64,000 bases of DNA, taken from the NCBI GenBank assembly GCA_025201375.1, contig JAIWZP010000014.1, forward strand, positions 535,806-599,805, in the 5' to 3' direction. The notes below the pieces were generated by a model that ran no database searches, had not been told where the DNA came from, and saw only the letters and a program-made list of their open reading frames with translations. The DNA is from Gongronella butleri (lineage: Eukaryota; Mucoromycota; Mucoromycetes; Mucorales; Cunninghamellaceae). Both the position numbers and the translations under genes were made by a program. This document shows positions 1 to 11,211 of this stretch, piece after piece. The stretch's first letter is position 1. The number at the start of each line of letters is the position of its first letter.

Positions 1-127
1 TGCAGCGCTCTATCGTATACCATTAGCGAGTGGAATCTAAATTCGAGTTTTTTTATTTGCGTGTGCTAAAAACAAGTACAAATGGATGCAGCTGGCCAGC
101 TTGCTGCGGCAGCTAGGGGCCATCTTA

Positions 128-159
128 TCATTGTCTTCGCTGGCGGAGCTAGGGAAAGC

Positions 160-193
<34 letters not shown>

Positions 194-2386
194 TAGCACA
201 AATAAAAACAAAGTGATTTTTTTTGTTTCATTACAGCTTCGGCGAGAGAGTTTGCAGCGGCGGAATGATTTGTCTGCAGGTTAGCGGGGCGGCTCGGAAC
301 TGCGGGCTTGTTCATGCTGCTTGGGCGCGCTGGGATGGTGGGTTTTGCTCCAATGGGTGGGGGTGTAGGTCTGTCGGCCGCTTCATTGTCGTCGTCTGCG
401 CCCTGAGCGGCAGCGGCAGCGGCAGCGGCGCGCTTTGCTTCGAGCTGAGCGCGCCAGGGCGGCACGCCATTGGCATTGAGCGGTGCAGCGACGCCCGGCA
501 TCACGGGGATGGGTGCAGCATTGGTGACGGGCGCGACGCCTGCGGGGAAGATGCGCGGACCCGGTGTTGGTGCAGACGGCTTGGAGCCTGTGGGCACCAT
601 GGGCTTATTTGGCGCGGGGGGCGGCGGCGTGGGGCGCGAGGATACAGCGATTGGAGGCGGCGACGGCGTTGGAGCAGCTGCGGGAATGCGTGGAGCGGCA
701 GGCACGACCGGTTTGGACATTTGTGGGACCACGGGGATCGATGGCGCGCGAGGTGCAGGTGGCGGCGACGACGACGAAACAGGCTCATCAAAGCTTGTTG
801 GCTGAGGAATGGATGGCGGCGCACGACGCGTACGCGCAGGTGGCGCAGGCGGCGGCGGTGTCGGCTTCTCTTCCACGTACTCTTCCAAATAATTGCTGGG
901 CACCCAGCCCTCACGCCCGTTCATCTTGGCAAGCCACCAGCCTAGAATAAAAAAAAAATGAGTGAAACGGCCCATTTTCCTCTTTTTCTTTCAAAAAACA
1001 AACGCACCATTGTCGTCCTGCTCGAGGACTTGGACAATATCATCCTTTTCAAACGCAAGCTCGCCTTCCTGATCAGTGGGGAATGGATAAATGGCCTTGT
1101 ACTTCGGTTCTCCAGCGTCGGCGGCAGGTTCAGGGGCCATTGGAGGAGGAGGAGGAGGAGGGGGCGCAGGCACGGCCGCTGCTGGCGCTGACGCGGGCGG
1201 AGGTGGTGTCGGACGGCTGCTGATGCCACTGCTGGGAGTGTGACGCGACGCACCAGCTGATGCAGCACCAGGGCGACGTGCCGGCGCCTTCTTTTGCTGA
1301 CGTTGGGCCACAGGGCGCGCCTTGACAGGGCAGGGAGGGTCCGAGACTAATTCATTTTTTTTTTACGAAAAAGAAGAAAAAAAAAATGAGTGATTTTGTA
1401 GGCAACCGTTTCCTTTTTTTTTTTTTTCATACCGCTGGAGGCAGGTTGGCCTGACTGAATGCGGACGACACGGCTCTTGTAGGTGCCATCGCCAGTGGCA
1501 AGCTCGTCCTTGACGAATTTCAAGTTGGAGGTCTTGTTGCCCTTCTTTTTGAATTGTATCTCGGGCTGGACGTCGACAGTGATGCGTGCGTTGGTCTGCT
1601 GCAGCATGTGCGCCAGCAGCTCCGTCTTGAACATACACGACAGGATCGTGTCGCCCTCGGGGCTGTTTGTGTGCACCACTACCCAATCGTCGCACAGAGG
1701 CGACACGCTCACCGATTGAATCGAATTGAGCGGGATGATTTTCTCGTCCACCGTCGACACAATGTTGTCCTTTTTCGTCGTCATCACAAAGTGAAGCGCG
1801 TGATTCGTCTATTTTTAAAAAAAAAAAAAAAGAAAACGAAAACAGTGAGCATGGCGTGTCTTTTTTTTAATTTATTTTATTTTTTCGCTATTTTCCTTTT
1901 TTCCTGTTTTCTTTCATTGTCTTTCATTTTTTTCTTTCTTACCAAGACGAGTGTACGTGGGCTGGGAATACTTGCACGCAAGGCGCGTGCAACGAGGGTC
2001 TGACCACGCATACTAAAGACGACTTGCTCATTTGCGCCAAATGAGATGGCATCGCGGATGACACTTGCAGCACCAGTGCCATGAGTGATGTCCAGATAGT
2101 CGCCTGTGAATTTGCGCATGCTGATGAGCGAGAAGCGGCGGCGCTCCTTGCGCTGTGCCAGGATTTGGTGGCCATACTCGCGCATCTGCAGGTACCCAAT
2201 GTTGTACTTGTTGGCGCGCCAGAATCGCTGGATCTTGGTCGCGCACTCGTGCTTGTAACGCACATAATTGCGCCAGCACCGCTGGATGCGGATCGCCATG
2301 TTGTGCCAATATCGGTCGCGCATATGTTCAAGCGCAAAGATCTGCATAAAATTAAAGAATCAGACCGTGTCGCGTCATTTCCCCCT

Positions 2387-2422
<36 letters not shown>

Positions 2423-5265
2423 AAGCGAAATTCTTACGGTCTCGGGATGGCGGATAAACACCTTGGACGTGCCCATTTGCCATTCATCGGCGGGAAGATG
2501 ATTGTGCAGCAAAATCTCCCTGGAGCCCTGAGCGGCGTCGCCATTCCACACGTATTCGCCAGCGTACCCGGTGACAGGGCTCAGCAGGTAAAAGCGATCC
2601 AAGAACTTGTCGAATGTCTGCCATTGGCGAAAAATAAAAAGGCGCATGAGCTCTAATCATCATTTTTCCGTTTTTTTTCTTTTTTCTTTTTTTTTTTTTC
2701 TTTCTTTCTTTCTTACCGTTCTGTAAGCAAAGCCTGCGCGACGAACCCGGATGTTCTCGCAGAGACCCAGGTATTGAACTTGATGGAGGACGCGCTTTTC
2801 ATCATACTCGGATGCGCTGCGATTGTCATTTGGTTTGATGGTGCGGATGTAGCTTGGATGGCACTGCATGAGCTTTGTGACGAGGGCATTGCACGACGAT
2901 TTGATCTTGTCGCCGGCCGTCGGAGGGCGCTTTTTGGAATTGGGGTCGAGGCGCTCGGGGAAGAGGGTGTCGGCGATGAATGAATTGCTGGAGCCGGTGA
3001 CGAGCTGGTGCAAATCCTTGAGCAACGTGTCTTTGTTCTTATCGGTCATGCCGTCGACATTGTACAGGACATCGCCGGCGTAGTGCTTGATGAGGAACTT
3101 GTTGCCGCGCGCCTCAAAGTGCGGATTGTTGGCCAAAAAGCCAAGACGCTGGACAAATGAATTGTCTGCGGCGGCAGGGTCAGCATGCGCCGTGGCACAC
3201 GCGTCGTTGAGTGCGGCAAACAAGCCGGGCGGGCGCTTTTCTTCGATCAAATCACACACAACCTTGTTGTTGAAGAATTTGATGGGTGTCCATTGGATCT
3301 GCTCGCGCACATACTCTTCCTGCTCCGCCTTGAGCGTCAATTCAATGAAGATCTGCTGCAGCTTCTCATTCACGTAATTGATGCACAATTGCTCAAAGCT
3401 GTTGTCCTGGAAGATCTCGAATCCGTAAATGTCCAGCACGCCAATCACGTATTGCGCCACACCACGCGCTTCGAGCGATGCATTCACACGCGTCACAATC
3501 CACTCAAACAGACGCTCGTAAATATTCTTGGCCAGCGCGTCGCGCACAGACGTCGCTTGCGCCACGTTCAATGGCACATCGTAAACACTGCCGCGCCGCA
3601 TCCCGCGCTGCGTTTCCAAGATGCGCGACGTCAATGCTTTGCTGAGCGCCTCGCTGTCCACCTCCAACAGATATGCCACAAAGTTGGCCACTGATAACAC
3701 AAGGAAAAAAAATAATCAGTATTGCACTTTTTTTTAATGTTTTTTTTTTTTTTTTACCATCAGGATCAGACACGACAGCATTGCCGGCGTCATCCTCGAC
3801 AAACACGAGGTTGCCCAGCCACAAGATGATGGCCAGCATCTTGAAAATTTCGTCTTGTTCGTGTTTGGCCAGACCAATGATGTTCATCGCGTTCTTTTCA
3901 CCAAAAAAAAGAAGGTGAGTACGCGCTGTGCGTCTTCCAAGGACAACAACACTTTCTTACCACAGTCTCGCTGAAATCATGCACGTCGTCCATGCCATCG
4001 ACCTCCAGACAATTGCTGCGGCTCGTGTAAAGGAAGCTTTCAGGGCCCTGCAGACCAAAAGATTCTGTCAAAAATAAAAAAGATGAGCCATGGATGCTCC
4101 TCGAGATCGTGACGCGTGTGCACACCTTGGTATTCAGGGGGCGCGGCCTTGGTCAGCTGATAAAACACGTGGAAATTGCGCTCGTCGTCAATTTGGCCCA
4201 CGACACGGTTCTAATAAGTCAAAAGAAAGTGGTCAGCGGCCTGCAACTGCTTTCCACGCCGCCATTGTTACCTTTTCAAGCAGATAATTCGTGATCACGG
4301 CACCGACAGGCTCGCCTTGCGCATTGAATTGAATCTCCAAGTACTTGCCCTGTAAAAAACAAGAAAAAACGCGTCAATCGCGTCATTTTCTCTTGCACTC
4401 GCATTTGCAACCGTGAAAAGTCTTCTTACGTGACGACTAGAATTGTTGTTGCGCAGCGTCTTGGCGCAACCAAAGGACTCAAGCAGCGGATTCGTGGCCA
4501 ACACCATTTCCTTAATTTCTTTGATTGCAGAATTCGCGCTGCCGGCGGAGACCGCAGCAATATATTGCATGATCTGCTTCGCAGCCTCGGTCTTGCCTGC
4601 GCCAGACTCGCCACTGAGAAAAAAAAAGACAATTGAGCACTTTTGCGTGCTTTATGGCCTATTTTTCATTTTTTTTTTTTTTTTACCTGATAATGACACA
4701 CTGGTTTTCTTTGTAGCTGTTCATATGGTGGTAGGCCGCCTCGGCAATGGCAAAAACGTGTGGCGGCATCTAAAAAAGGAGGAGCAATGAGCTGCTGGTC
4801 TGGCAAACACGCGGCAACAGTGTTTTACCTCGAGCAGATTCTTCCCTTGGTAACTCTCCAGGACCTGATCGGTGTAGATGCCGAGGTCGCGGAACGGATT
4901 GACGCTGATGAGCACGTTGCCAATGTAGGTCTAAGAAAAGAGGCAAAAATAAGGATCGCGGCCGGTCAAAAAGCGAAAATAGGGAGTCTTACATAGATTT
5001 CCTTATTTTGCCAGCGCTTCATCAAGTTGTCGTTGATCGCTTCATTAGTAATCTTGCTGAGCAGCGTCATGTCCGACACGCCCGTTACTTTTTTGCGCGT
5101 GCTCTCTTTCCAGTCGGCCTTGACGGGCCGATTCGCCTTGATGGGCTTCTTGTCGCCTTTCTTGCCAAGGTTCTAAAGTAAAAAAAAAAGGAACGCATGT
5201 TACAAACAGTGATGATAAAAACGTGCGTACGGAGCAAAAGAGTGCATTTTTACCTTGAGAGGCAT
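128..5265 (-). CDS. myo1: Class I myosin (long-tailed, Myo3/Myo5 type)
   Basis: Actin-based motor of cortical patches and endocytosis. Sixteen exons join in frame to 1319 aa: 5254-5265, 4993-5172, 4829-4930, 4687-4769, 4430-4613, 4272-4349, 4126-4210, 3961-4064, 3758-3893, 2717-3690, 2438-2617, 1943-2341, 1433-1808, 1008-1346, 235-941, 128-148. Visible are the P-loop GESGAGKT (exon 5), a motor core with the TEDS-site serine in RRGSVY, two IQ motifs ([16 protein letters not shown]), a TH1 membrane-binding tail, a proline-rich TH2 region and an SH3 domain (from YKAIYPF to [20 protein letters not shown]) split by an intron. A second Pro/Ala-rich tail follows and ends LAEALRQRRQ. The acidic Arp2/3-binding end with a final Trp, known from yeast Myo3/5, is not seen. 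The first coding exon is only 12 bp (M-P-L-K). Confidence 0.93.
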
Positions 5266-5847
5266 GACAAGAGGGATGGATGAAGCAAAAGAGGGGACTG
5301 GGAGATGGTTGAAAAGAAAAAAAGAGTGAAGAAAGCGAATTCAAGGTACCAAAATCGAAAGGCACACTTATTTATTCAATTTCCGCACCGCCGATCACCA
5401 ATCAAATGTTTTGGCCGGATTTTGGGCTTGATCGAGCCTTGGCGCTCATCGTTGCACAGCCCAATGTGCGTAAAAAAAGCGAATGGGAGTAAATGAAACA
5501 AAAAGAGGTACTGTTTTTATTGTCTGGCTTGGCAATTTGCGTGCTCAGTGACTCGAAAGCGCGACATTGCGATAACACGGTCGAATGCGCCCAAAGCTTG
5601 GCCCAAGCAACTTTTTCCGAGCCTCCCGTTCCACGAATTGATATCAAAAGGAGCCATTGGACCAAGCACAGGCGTTGTCAGGGCTGCTGACAGGCGCTAG
5701 GCATCTGCAATTCTGCCCTTTTTTTTTTTTTTGGGCAACAGCTTTTTTGGGCCAGGCGCAATTCAGACGCCGCTTCAATTCGAGATCATCATAAAAAAAA
5801 CAAGGAAAAAAACATCATTTCATCTTTCTTTTTCATCAAGCACCTGC
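5266..5847. promoter_or_regulatory. Divergent intergenic region
   Basis: Space between the myosin I start (minus) and the small CxC-module gene (plus). It should hold both promoters. It is AT-rich next to each start and carries T/A homopolymers near 5718 and 5790. I see no conserved reading frame or structured element. Confidence 0.4.
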
Positions 5848-6649
5848 ATGGATCCTGGAAAGGACAAAAGCAATACACCCGACTGCTGCGATACGGTGCA
5901 GGCTGATATACCCCCATCATCAATCACTCACTGTGGGCTCCCCATGCAGCCCTACGTGATGGACGGCGATGCGATGCGGCTGAAACCAAGGCGACCAAAG
6001 GCAAGCAAAGCCTCCAGCAGCTCCAAAGGCGCCAATGGCTTGCCTCCGCAGGTCAGAGAAGCCAGGAATTATTGCAGAAATCCAGTAAAGCACGCACACC
6101 AGTATGTCACGGTGCCGCGCCTGAAATGCTTCTTTAAATGGGACTGTAAGCTTACTTTGGTGTAATTTGGACAAAATCGACTAAAAGTGAGCCTTTTTTT
6201 TCCCTCCTCCAGACCAAGTCATCGACGTGTCCATTTGCCCAAAATGCAACCACGACGCGGCCGGCGGCACTGCCAATCCCGACGAAACGCTCGCCATGCT
6301 ATTCTATCATGGCCTATTCCCTTCAAAGGCTTACGAGCCTGACGCCTATTTCGACGTCGCTCTGTTGCAGCACTTTCTTGACATTTGTAACCGCGGCGAT
6401 CCAAACACACCATGTGAGGTCTTCCGACGTGAATTCGCCAAGCATTGCTCAACACCAGTAAGAAAAAAGGAAAAAAAGAGAAAATGCGTGTGTTTCGAAC
6501 AAAAGACAGGTGTTCAATAGCCATCTATTGCTGACGCTTTCTTTTATGTTTGGTGTCTGCAGCTGCCCAAGTCGTTTGATTCCGCATTTGAGGAGTTTGC
6601 ACTGGTTTCTGGTGCGGTGATCCCCCACTTGGTCAATTCGGAGTCTTGA
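5848..6649 (+). CDS. Stand-alone KDZ-type N-terminal (CxC-like) module protein, copy A
   Basis: Three exons, 5848-6145, 6213-6457 and 6563-6649, encode 209 aa. Exon 1 has a Cys/His-rich part (THCGLPM; NYCRNPVKHAH) around a basic Lys/Arg/Ser stretch. Exon 2 starts with a CPKC knuckle, then the GLFPSKAYEPDAYFDV and FRREFAKHC segments. Exon 3 begins LPKSFDSAFEEF. The order CPxC, GLxPS, Y-F, FxRxFA, (L/I)PxxFxxAFEE matches the N-terminal half of the KDZ transposase at 49.9-53.2 kb, and both introns sit at equivalent places and phases (phase 1 about eight residues before CPxC, phase 0 before LPxSF). The gene stops where the transposase continues into its catalytic domain, so it cannot encode an active transposase. 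The role is unknown; Zn and DNA binding is an inference. Confidence 0.6.
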
Positions 6650-7602
6650 TGATTTCACCTTGCCACTTTAAAAGAAATAAAATTTAATCATGCTTTTGTC
6701 AAAGTAAAAAAGAGCGTTTAAAAGAGAAATCGTCATCAATGGGGGCTACATGCTCTTAAGAAGTCAAAATAAAACCAAAATCGCAAAATGCGACGCGATT
6801 CTGCTTTCCAGCATCGGTACGCGAGAACAAAAATAGAATCCAGGATCTGCACATACCTGGCAAGGGGACAATGACTTGTACTGGGTAAAGAAAAACGCAA
6901 TTGACACCGTGGTTGTACTCTATGATGCCTGAAAACATAAAATGTGACGCGTCGCGCTCTTTTCCTCTCTTTTTTTGACCTGTTACACGCACGGGCCAGC
7001 AAATGGAACTGCTCTCATGATTTTTCCACGGCCGCCATGGTTCTGAAACGCCATCTCAATTACAAAGGCACCAAAAAAAAAAAAAACTTCACCTCTTTGA
7101 ATCTCTTTCTTTCCGTCAGCAAATCACGGCGTACAAAGAGCTCATTATTCTGTGATTTTCTGCCAGCACCTTTTTCCGGTCGATCCCGCACAGACAAATG
7201 CTAATGCCAGCTCTTTGTTTTGTTTATCCGCAGCTGCCAGGGTTGTATCAAGTTGCATTGAAAGATTTTATTAAGATGCATCCCAATATTGTGGCAAGCA
7301 CTATTGAGCTAGAGTTGTTTGATGATATTGTAGGTGATTCCTGACGATTATTGGGTGAGAATCGCATTTACAAGCCAGAAACAAGGAAATGGATTCTTCA
7401 GCAAGAAGAAATGGCGCGTGGTATTAAAGTTGACACGCGGTGGGACGCGATTTTGGGCTATTTTTCCTAACTTTTGCTGCAAGGCGGATCAGAAGCGGTC
7501 ACTTGGAGGTGCCATTCATATTGAAGCGCCGCATAAAAGAGAATGAGGAGTGCCATTTCAGGTATTTTTTTCGCCCCTCTTTCTTTCATCGCTTCCGCTG
7601 AG
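6650..7602 (+). pseudogene. Relic of a third CxC-module gene, plus spacer
   Basis: An acceptor-like CCGCAG at 7228-7233 is followed by an open stretch, 7234-7344, reading LPGLYQVALKDFIK and ending DDIVGDS-stop. It looks like the last exon of copies A and B (LPKSFDSAF.. and LPKSFEEAL..). I find no matching CPxC exon upstream and the candidate frames there are broken, so I read this as a decayed copy between two intact ones. The rest of the spacer shows nothing I can name. Homology rests on a short segment. Confidence 0.35.
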
Positions 7603-8342
7603 ATGACGCAAGGCATGGACGAGCAAGTTTGTTTGCTTTGCGACAATGATATGGCGCGTATATTCAGGAAAAATGGGCCAAAAAAGAAACGAATTGCGAT
7701 GGCGGGTGATGCTCTTCAGCTAAAATGGCACTTGAGAACCAAATCTGTTCATTTTTACTTTGATACGATGAAGGCCGGGTACTGTTTGCACCCTGAGCAT
7801 GTGCCACGGCATATCACGCTGTCAAACTTAGCCATCTTTGTTATGATGGACTGTAAGTAATTCAAACTCGATCGAAAAGCAATGGGATTGATGCGATTTG
7901 TCGTTTTAGGTCTGATCCTTGATGTTGTTTACTGCCCCGTTTGCGACTTTGAGGAGTTGAAGGCCAAGAATCCCCCAGAAATGGCCAATCACATCGCGAA
8001 TTACCCGTTGCACCTGCGAGATCTTGCAATGATGGGCCGTTATCACTTGTTTCCCACAGTGCACAGGAACGCCAATGCCTACTACGATATCAATCTCATG
8101 AAATACTTTGTGGCTGCTCAGAAGAAAACACCAGACACAACACCCAGCGATCTCCGCCGTGAATTCGCCAAATATTGCACAACACCGGTAAAAAAAAATA
8201 CAAAGAAACGTCACAACATACAAACCCCAACACTTTTTTTTTGATTCTGCAGCTGCCAAAATCCTTCGAGGAGGCATTGGAAAGATTTAAAGCTCAAGAC
8301 GGGATCGATCCCAATCTGTCAACCAGAAGTTATATTTACTGA
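7603..8342 (+). CDS. Stand-alone KDZ-type N-terminal (CxC-like) module protein, copy B
   Basis: Three exons, 7603-7852, 7910-8187 and 8253-8342, encode 205 aa. An in-frame ATG at 7543 would add 20 residues; I prefer MTQGMDEQ because it leads straight into the first Cys pair. Exon 1 has CLLC and YCLHPEHVPRH, which align with copy A (YCRNPVKHAH). Exon 2 carries CPVC, HLFPTVHRNANAYYDI and LRREFAKYC. Exon 3 starts LPKSFEEALERF. Intron positions and phases equal those of copy A and of the KDZ transposase. A and B are diverged but both fully open, which suggests retained function and not recent decay. Function is unknown. Confidence 0.6.
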
Positions 8343-8495
8343 ATGACAAAAACGCTGAATTATGGTCATCATTATATTGTACAAAGAGGAAAATAGGATT
8401 CAAAGGGCCACGACCATATCATTTATGTCATGAGAGCTACCGCGCGTAAAAAAAAAAAAAAAACGAATAAAACGAGAAAAAAGGTCAGCATTGCG

Positions 8496-8952
8496 CTATT
8501 CGACGTGTGTTTTCCGTATTACCTCTTGGAAAAGACCAAAATTGACGATTGCTGTTGGTTTTTTGGACTGCGGATTGGTTGCGGACGAATTTGACGCGAC
8601 GTGTTGTGCTGGTTTCTTTGTGGTGTGTGTTTTCCAGTGCTGGATGTGTTCTGAGGTGGACGTGCAATTGAGCGGTGATGCGGCAGACGGAGGTATCAAG
8701 GGCATGGAGTTTGGGATGGTCGGCGCGGGTGCAAAGCGGCGGAAATTCGCGTGGTACGCCTGCTGGAGGCGCGATGGCGGCTTGTCCACTGGCACAATGG
8801 GTGGTGTCGCTGTCCTTGGCGGTGCACGAGCGTGAATGGCTGTCACCGCAGGCATTCCCTTGATGGATGCACGTGCTGTCGTTGTCGCTGCTGCCGTTGC
8901 AACGTGCACGGGCCGCCGTGCAGGTATCCTGCTGCTGTAGATGGCCGATCTG

Positions 8953-8986
<34 letters not shown>

Positions 8987-10036
8987 AGAAAAGACCATTG
9001 GCAGAGCATCTCACAATTGCTCTCCCCCTCCCCTTCTTACGTCTTGCTTGCCGCCTTCTTGGTCTCGAGAAACAGCCTGCTGCTGCTGGAGGACTCGGTC
9101 GATTTTCCTGTGGTTTAAGAAAAAAAATAACCAAATATAAAGAAAATGAGTCATTGGCGTGTCTTGCGATGACATTTTGATAGAAATGCGATGGATGTGC
9201 AGGTAGCTTACGCGACACTGAGCGTTTCATCGGCGGTGCAACGCCTTTGAGAATCTTGATGGAGCGTGCTGCCTTCTCATTTTGGATCTTGTGGTATTGA
9301 TTCTTGATTTTTTCACTGATCTTCTTCTTGCGCTCCTCCATTTCGCGATGGCGATTCTACATTTCGAAGATAAAATGTATTGTGAGTCGCTGAGAGCGTC
9401 GTATTGGGTGCCATTGGCTGCATCTTGGGTCATTCTTACGAGATAAACGTCGCGCCAGCTTGTTGGGTCCTGATGATTGCCCTGATTCCATTCGTGCCGC
9501 AGATCTGCATATTGAAGAATGTGATCTAGCCAAAGTTCTGCCGAGAAAAGGGTAAAATTGATCGCAATATGAGCTTCAATGGCTTGATTTCGCCGTTTGT
9601 CACACTTTATTCACTTACCATTGGAATTGGACACAAGGTGCTGTGATTTTTTTTTTTGTAAAAAAAGGAGGAGGTGGATTGTTGTTAGCATTGAGCGTCA
9701 GCTGGGTGGGGGCGGTCCAATGGCATGTTCCCAGGTCCGTTTTCGCTTACCGGGTTGCACCGCTCGATATGAAGTAGCTGCTGGGGCGTCGCACGCTTAA
9801 GTGGCTGCTTAATAAGTGCATATGGCACGTCGCCCACGGATCCTAAGCCTGCGACAAGACAAATAAAAAGAACGAGCGAGGGACCGAGGAAAAGGAGGTT
9901 GCGAAAAATAAGAAAAAAACCGGGTGAGCGACGCTTTGGTCAAGACGTTGCTCATCTTTTGAGAAGTCCTACCGTCAATATTCATTGATAGCGTATCCTG
10001 GCAGATGGAGACGAGTGACTTGACCTGTTTTGGCAT
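8496..10036 (-). CDS. Elongin-A-like protein
   Basis: Elongin A is the large subunit of the Pol II elongation factor SIII and bridges elongin C to Pol II and cullin ligases. Seven exons give 315 aa in frame: 9973-10036, 9751-9848, 9619-9640, 9440-9537, 9212-9356, 9041-9107, 8496-8949. The start fits the family: LVSICQDTLSMNID, then GSVGDVPYALIKQPLKRATP, LLHIERCNP, ELWLDHILQYADLRHEW and SWRDVYL, as in the Elongin_A domain. Next comes a Lys/Glu-rich helix (MEERKKKISEKIKNQY), then a low-complexity Ser/Pro/Ala/Thr tail without recognisable domains. The third exon is only 22 bp. The call rests on the first ~130 residues; the tail is assigned by frame alone. Confidence 0.75.
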
Positions 10037-11211
10037 GGAGACGGCGAGAAAAAAGGTATGAAAGCATACAGAAAGAGAGAATAAGGCAGAGCAGGAAGAA
10101 AAAAAACTAGCAAGCGTGGCCACAATCCAGCGACCAGCATTTTGCTGTGCAGCAGCGGAGATGAGCGGTGTTGGTCGGACACTCAAAATGACTCTTGATC
10201 CGTACTGGAGCATTTTTCATCGCCATTTGCTTCACGAAAAGCGCTTTTGATTTGAGGGAAAGCGCGCGCCGAGGATGCAATTAGGCCAGATGACGGATAA
10301 GAGAGTAATATTGAATAGAGTGATTGGTGCCTTGGTCAAAAAGTTAATGACCCACTTTGTTTGATTCATGTTTCCTGCCGTCAGTAGCGCCTTTTGCCTA
10401 TCTCTCTCCACTTTTTTTTTTTTTTTTTTCGACGTCATCGTCAATTATCATAGCTGTGGATCTTGCCCAAATTGATGTAAACACAAAATAGCGCGTCATG
10501 GTCTCCTCTCAATATAAATTACACAATTTTCTTGTTTTTTTTTCTTTTGTGGTGCCATTTATTGCTAGAAAAGACTCGCTGGGTCACCATGGTAGCAGCA
10601 GTTTGCAAGCGTGCCGTCCCACGGGCAAGACAGATATCAATCGCTGACTGGCATAGGGGAAACAGTGGCAAAGGTATGAAAAAGTATTGGCACGCGACAT
10701 TTTGTCTTGCCGTCAAGCTTGCCATTTCATTTATGGCACCGGCAATTAGGGAGGCAGGGGAGGCAAGGGGAGGCAAGGGGGTGCTCACTATCGCATGATC
10801 CATCACGCAAAACAATGATCGGTCAGCGCGCGCACGCCTTGCCCGCCGCATCATCGACCAGCCAATTCGCAATGGAATGACCCGATCATCCGCCATGGCA
10901 TTGCTTGCAGGGAGTGATTGCGTTGAAATAAAAAAGAAAAAAAGAGAGACAAAAAAGGAGCAACCAGAATGAATTAGGAAAAAAAAAAAAAAGGGAGAGG
11001 TGCATTGATTTGATCATTTTCTTTTTCATCATGCTCCAAGGATCCCTCCGAATTTAGAATACGTTGACGGGACCCTCATAAAGCCAATTGAGACCCTTTT
11101 CGAGCATCATTGCTTCTCTCTTCCTCCCGCTCACTCTTGCTTTTTTTTCGCTTTTGCCTCCATTCTTTTTTTTTTTTTTTCCTCAATCACCTTGACTCGC
11201 GACATAGCACG
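10037..11211. promoter_or_regulatory. Divergent intergenic region with G-rich minisatellite
   Basis: Spacer between the elongin-A start and the OPT transporter start. A minus-strand open frame at 10519-10896 has no recognisable protein character. At about 10749-10782 lies a short G-rich tandem repeat of the unit GGGGAGGCAA. A T-run (11168-11180) and pyrimidine-rich sequence precede the OPT start codon. Confidence 0.4.

Noticed and set aside
223..950. Long plus-strand frames over the myosin tail
   Set aside because: They are antisense shadows of the GC-rich Pro/Ala-coding exon; composition is Gly/Arg/Cys without domains.
10519..10896. 125-codon minus-strand frame in the elongin/OPT spacer
   Set aside because: Composition not protein-like and overlaps a G-rich minisatellite.
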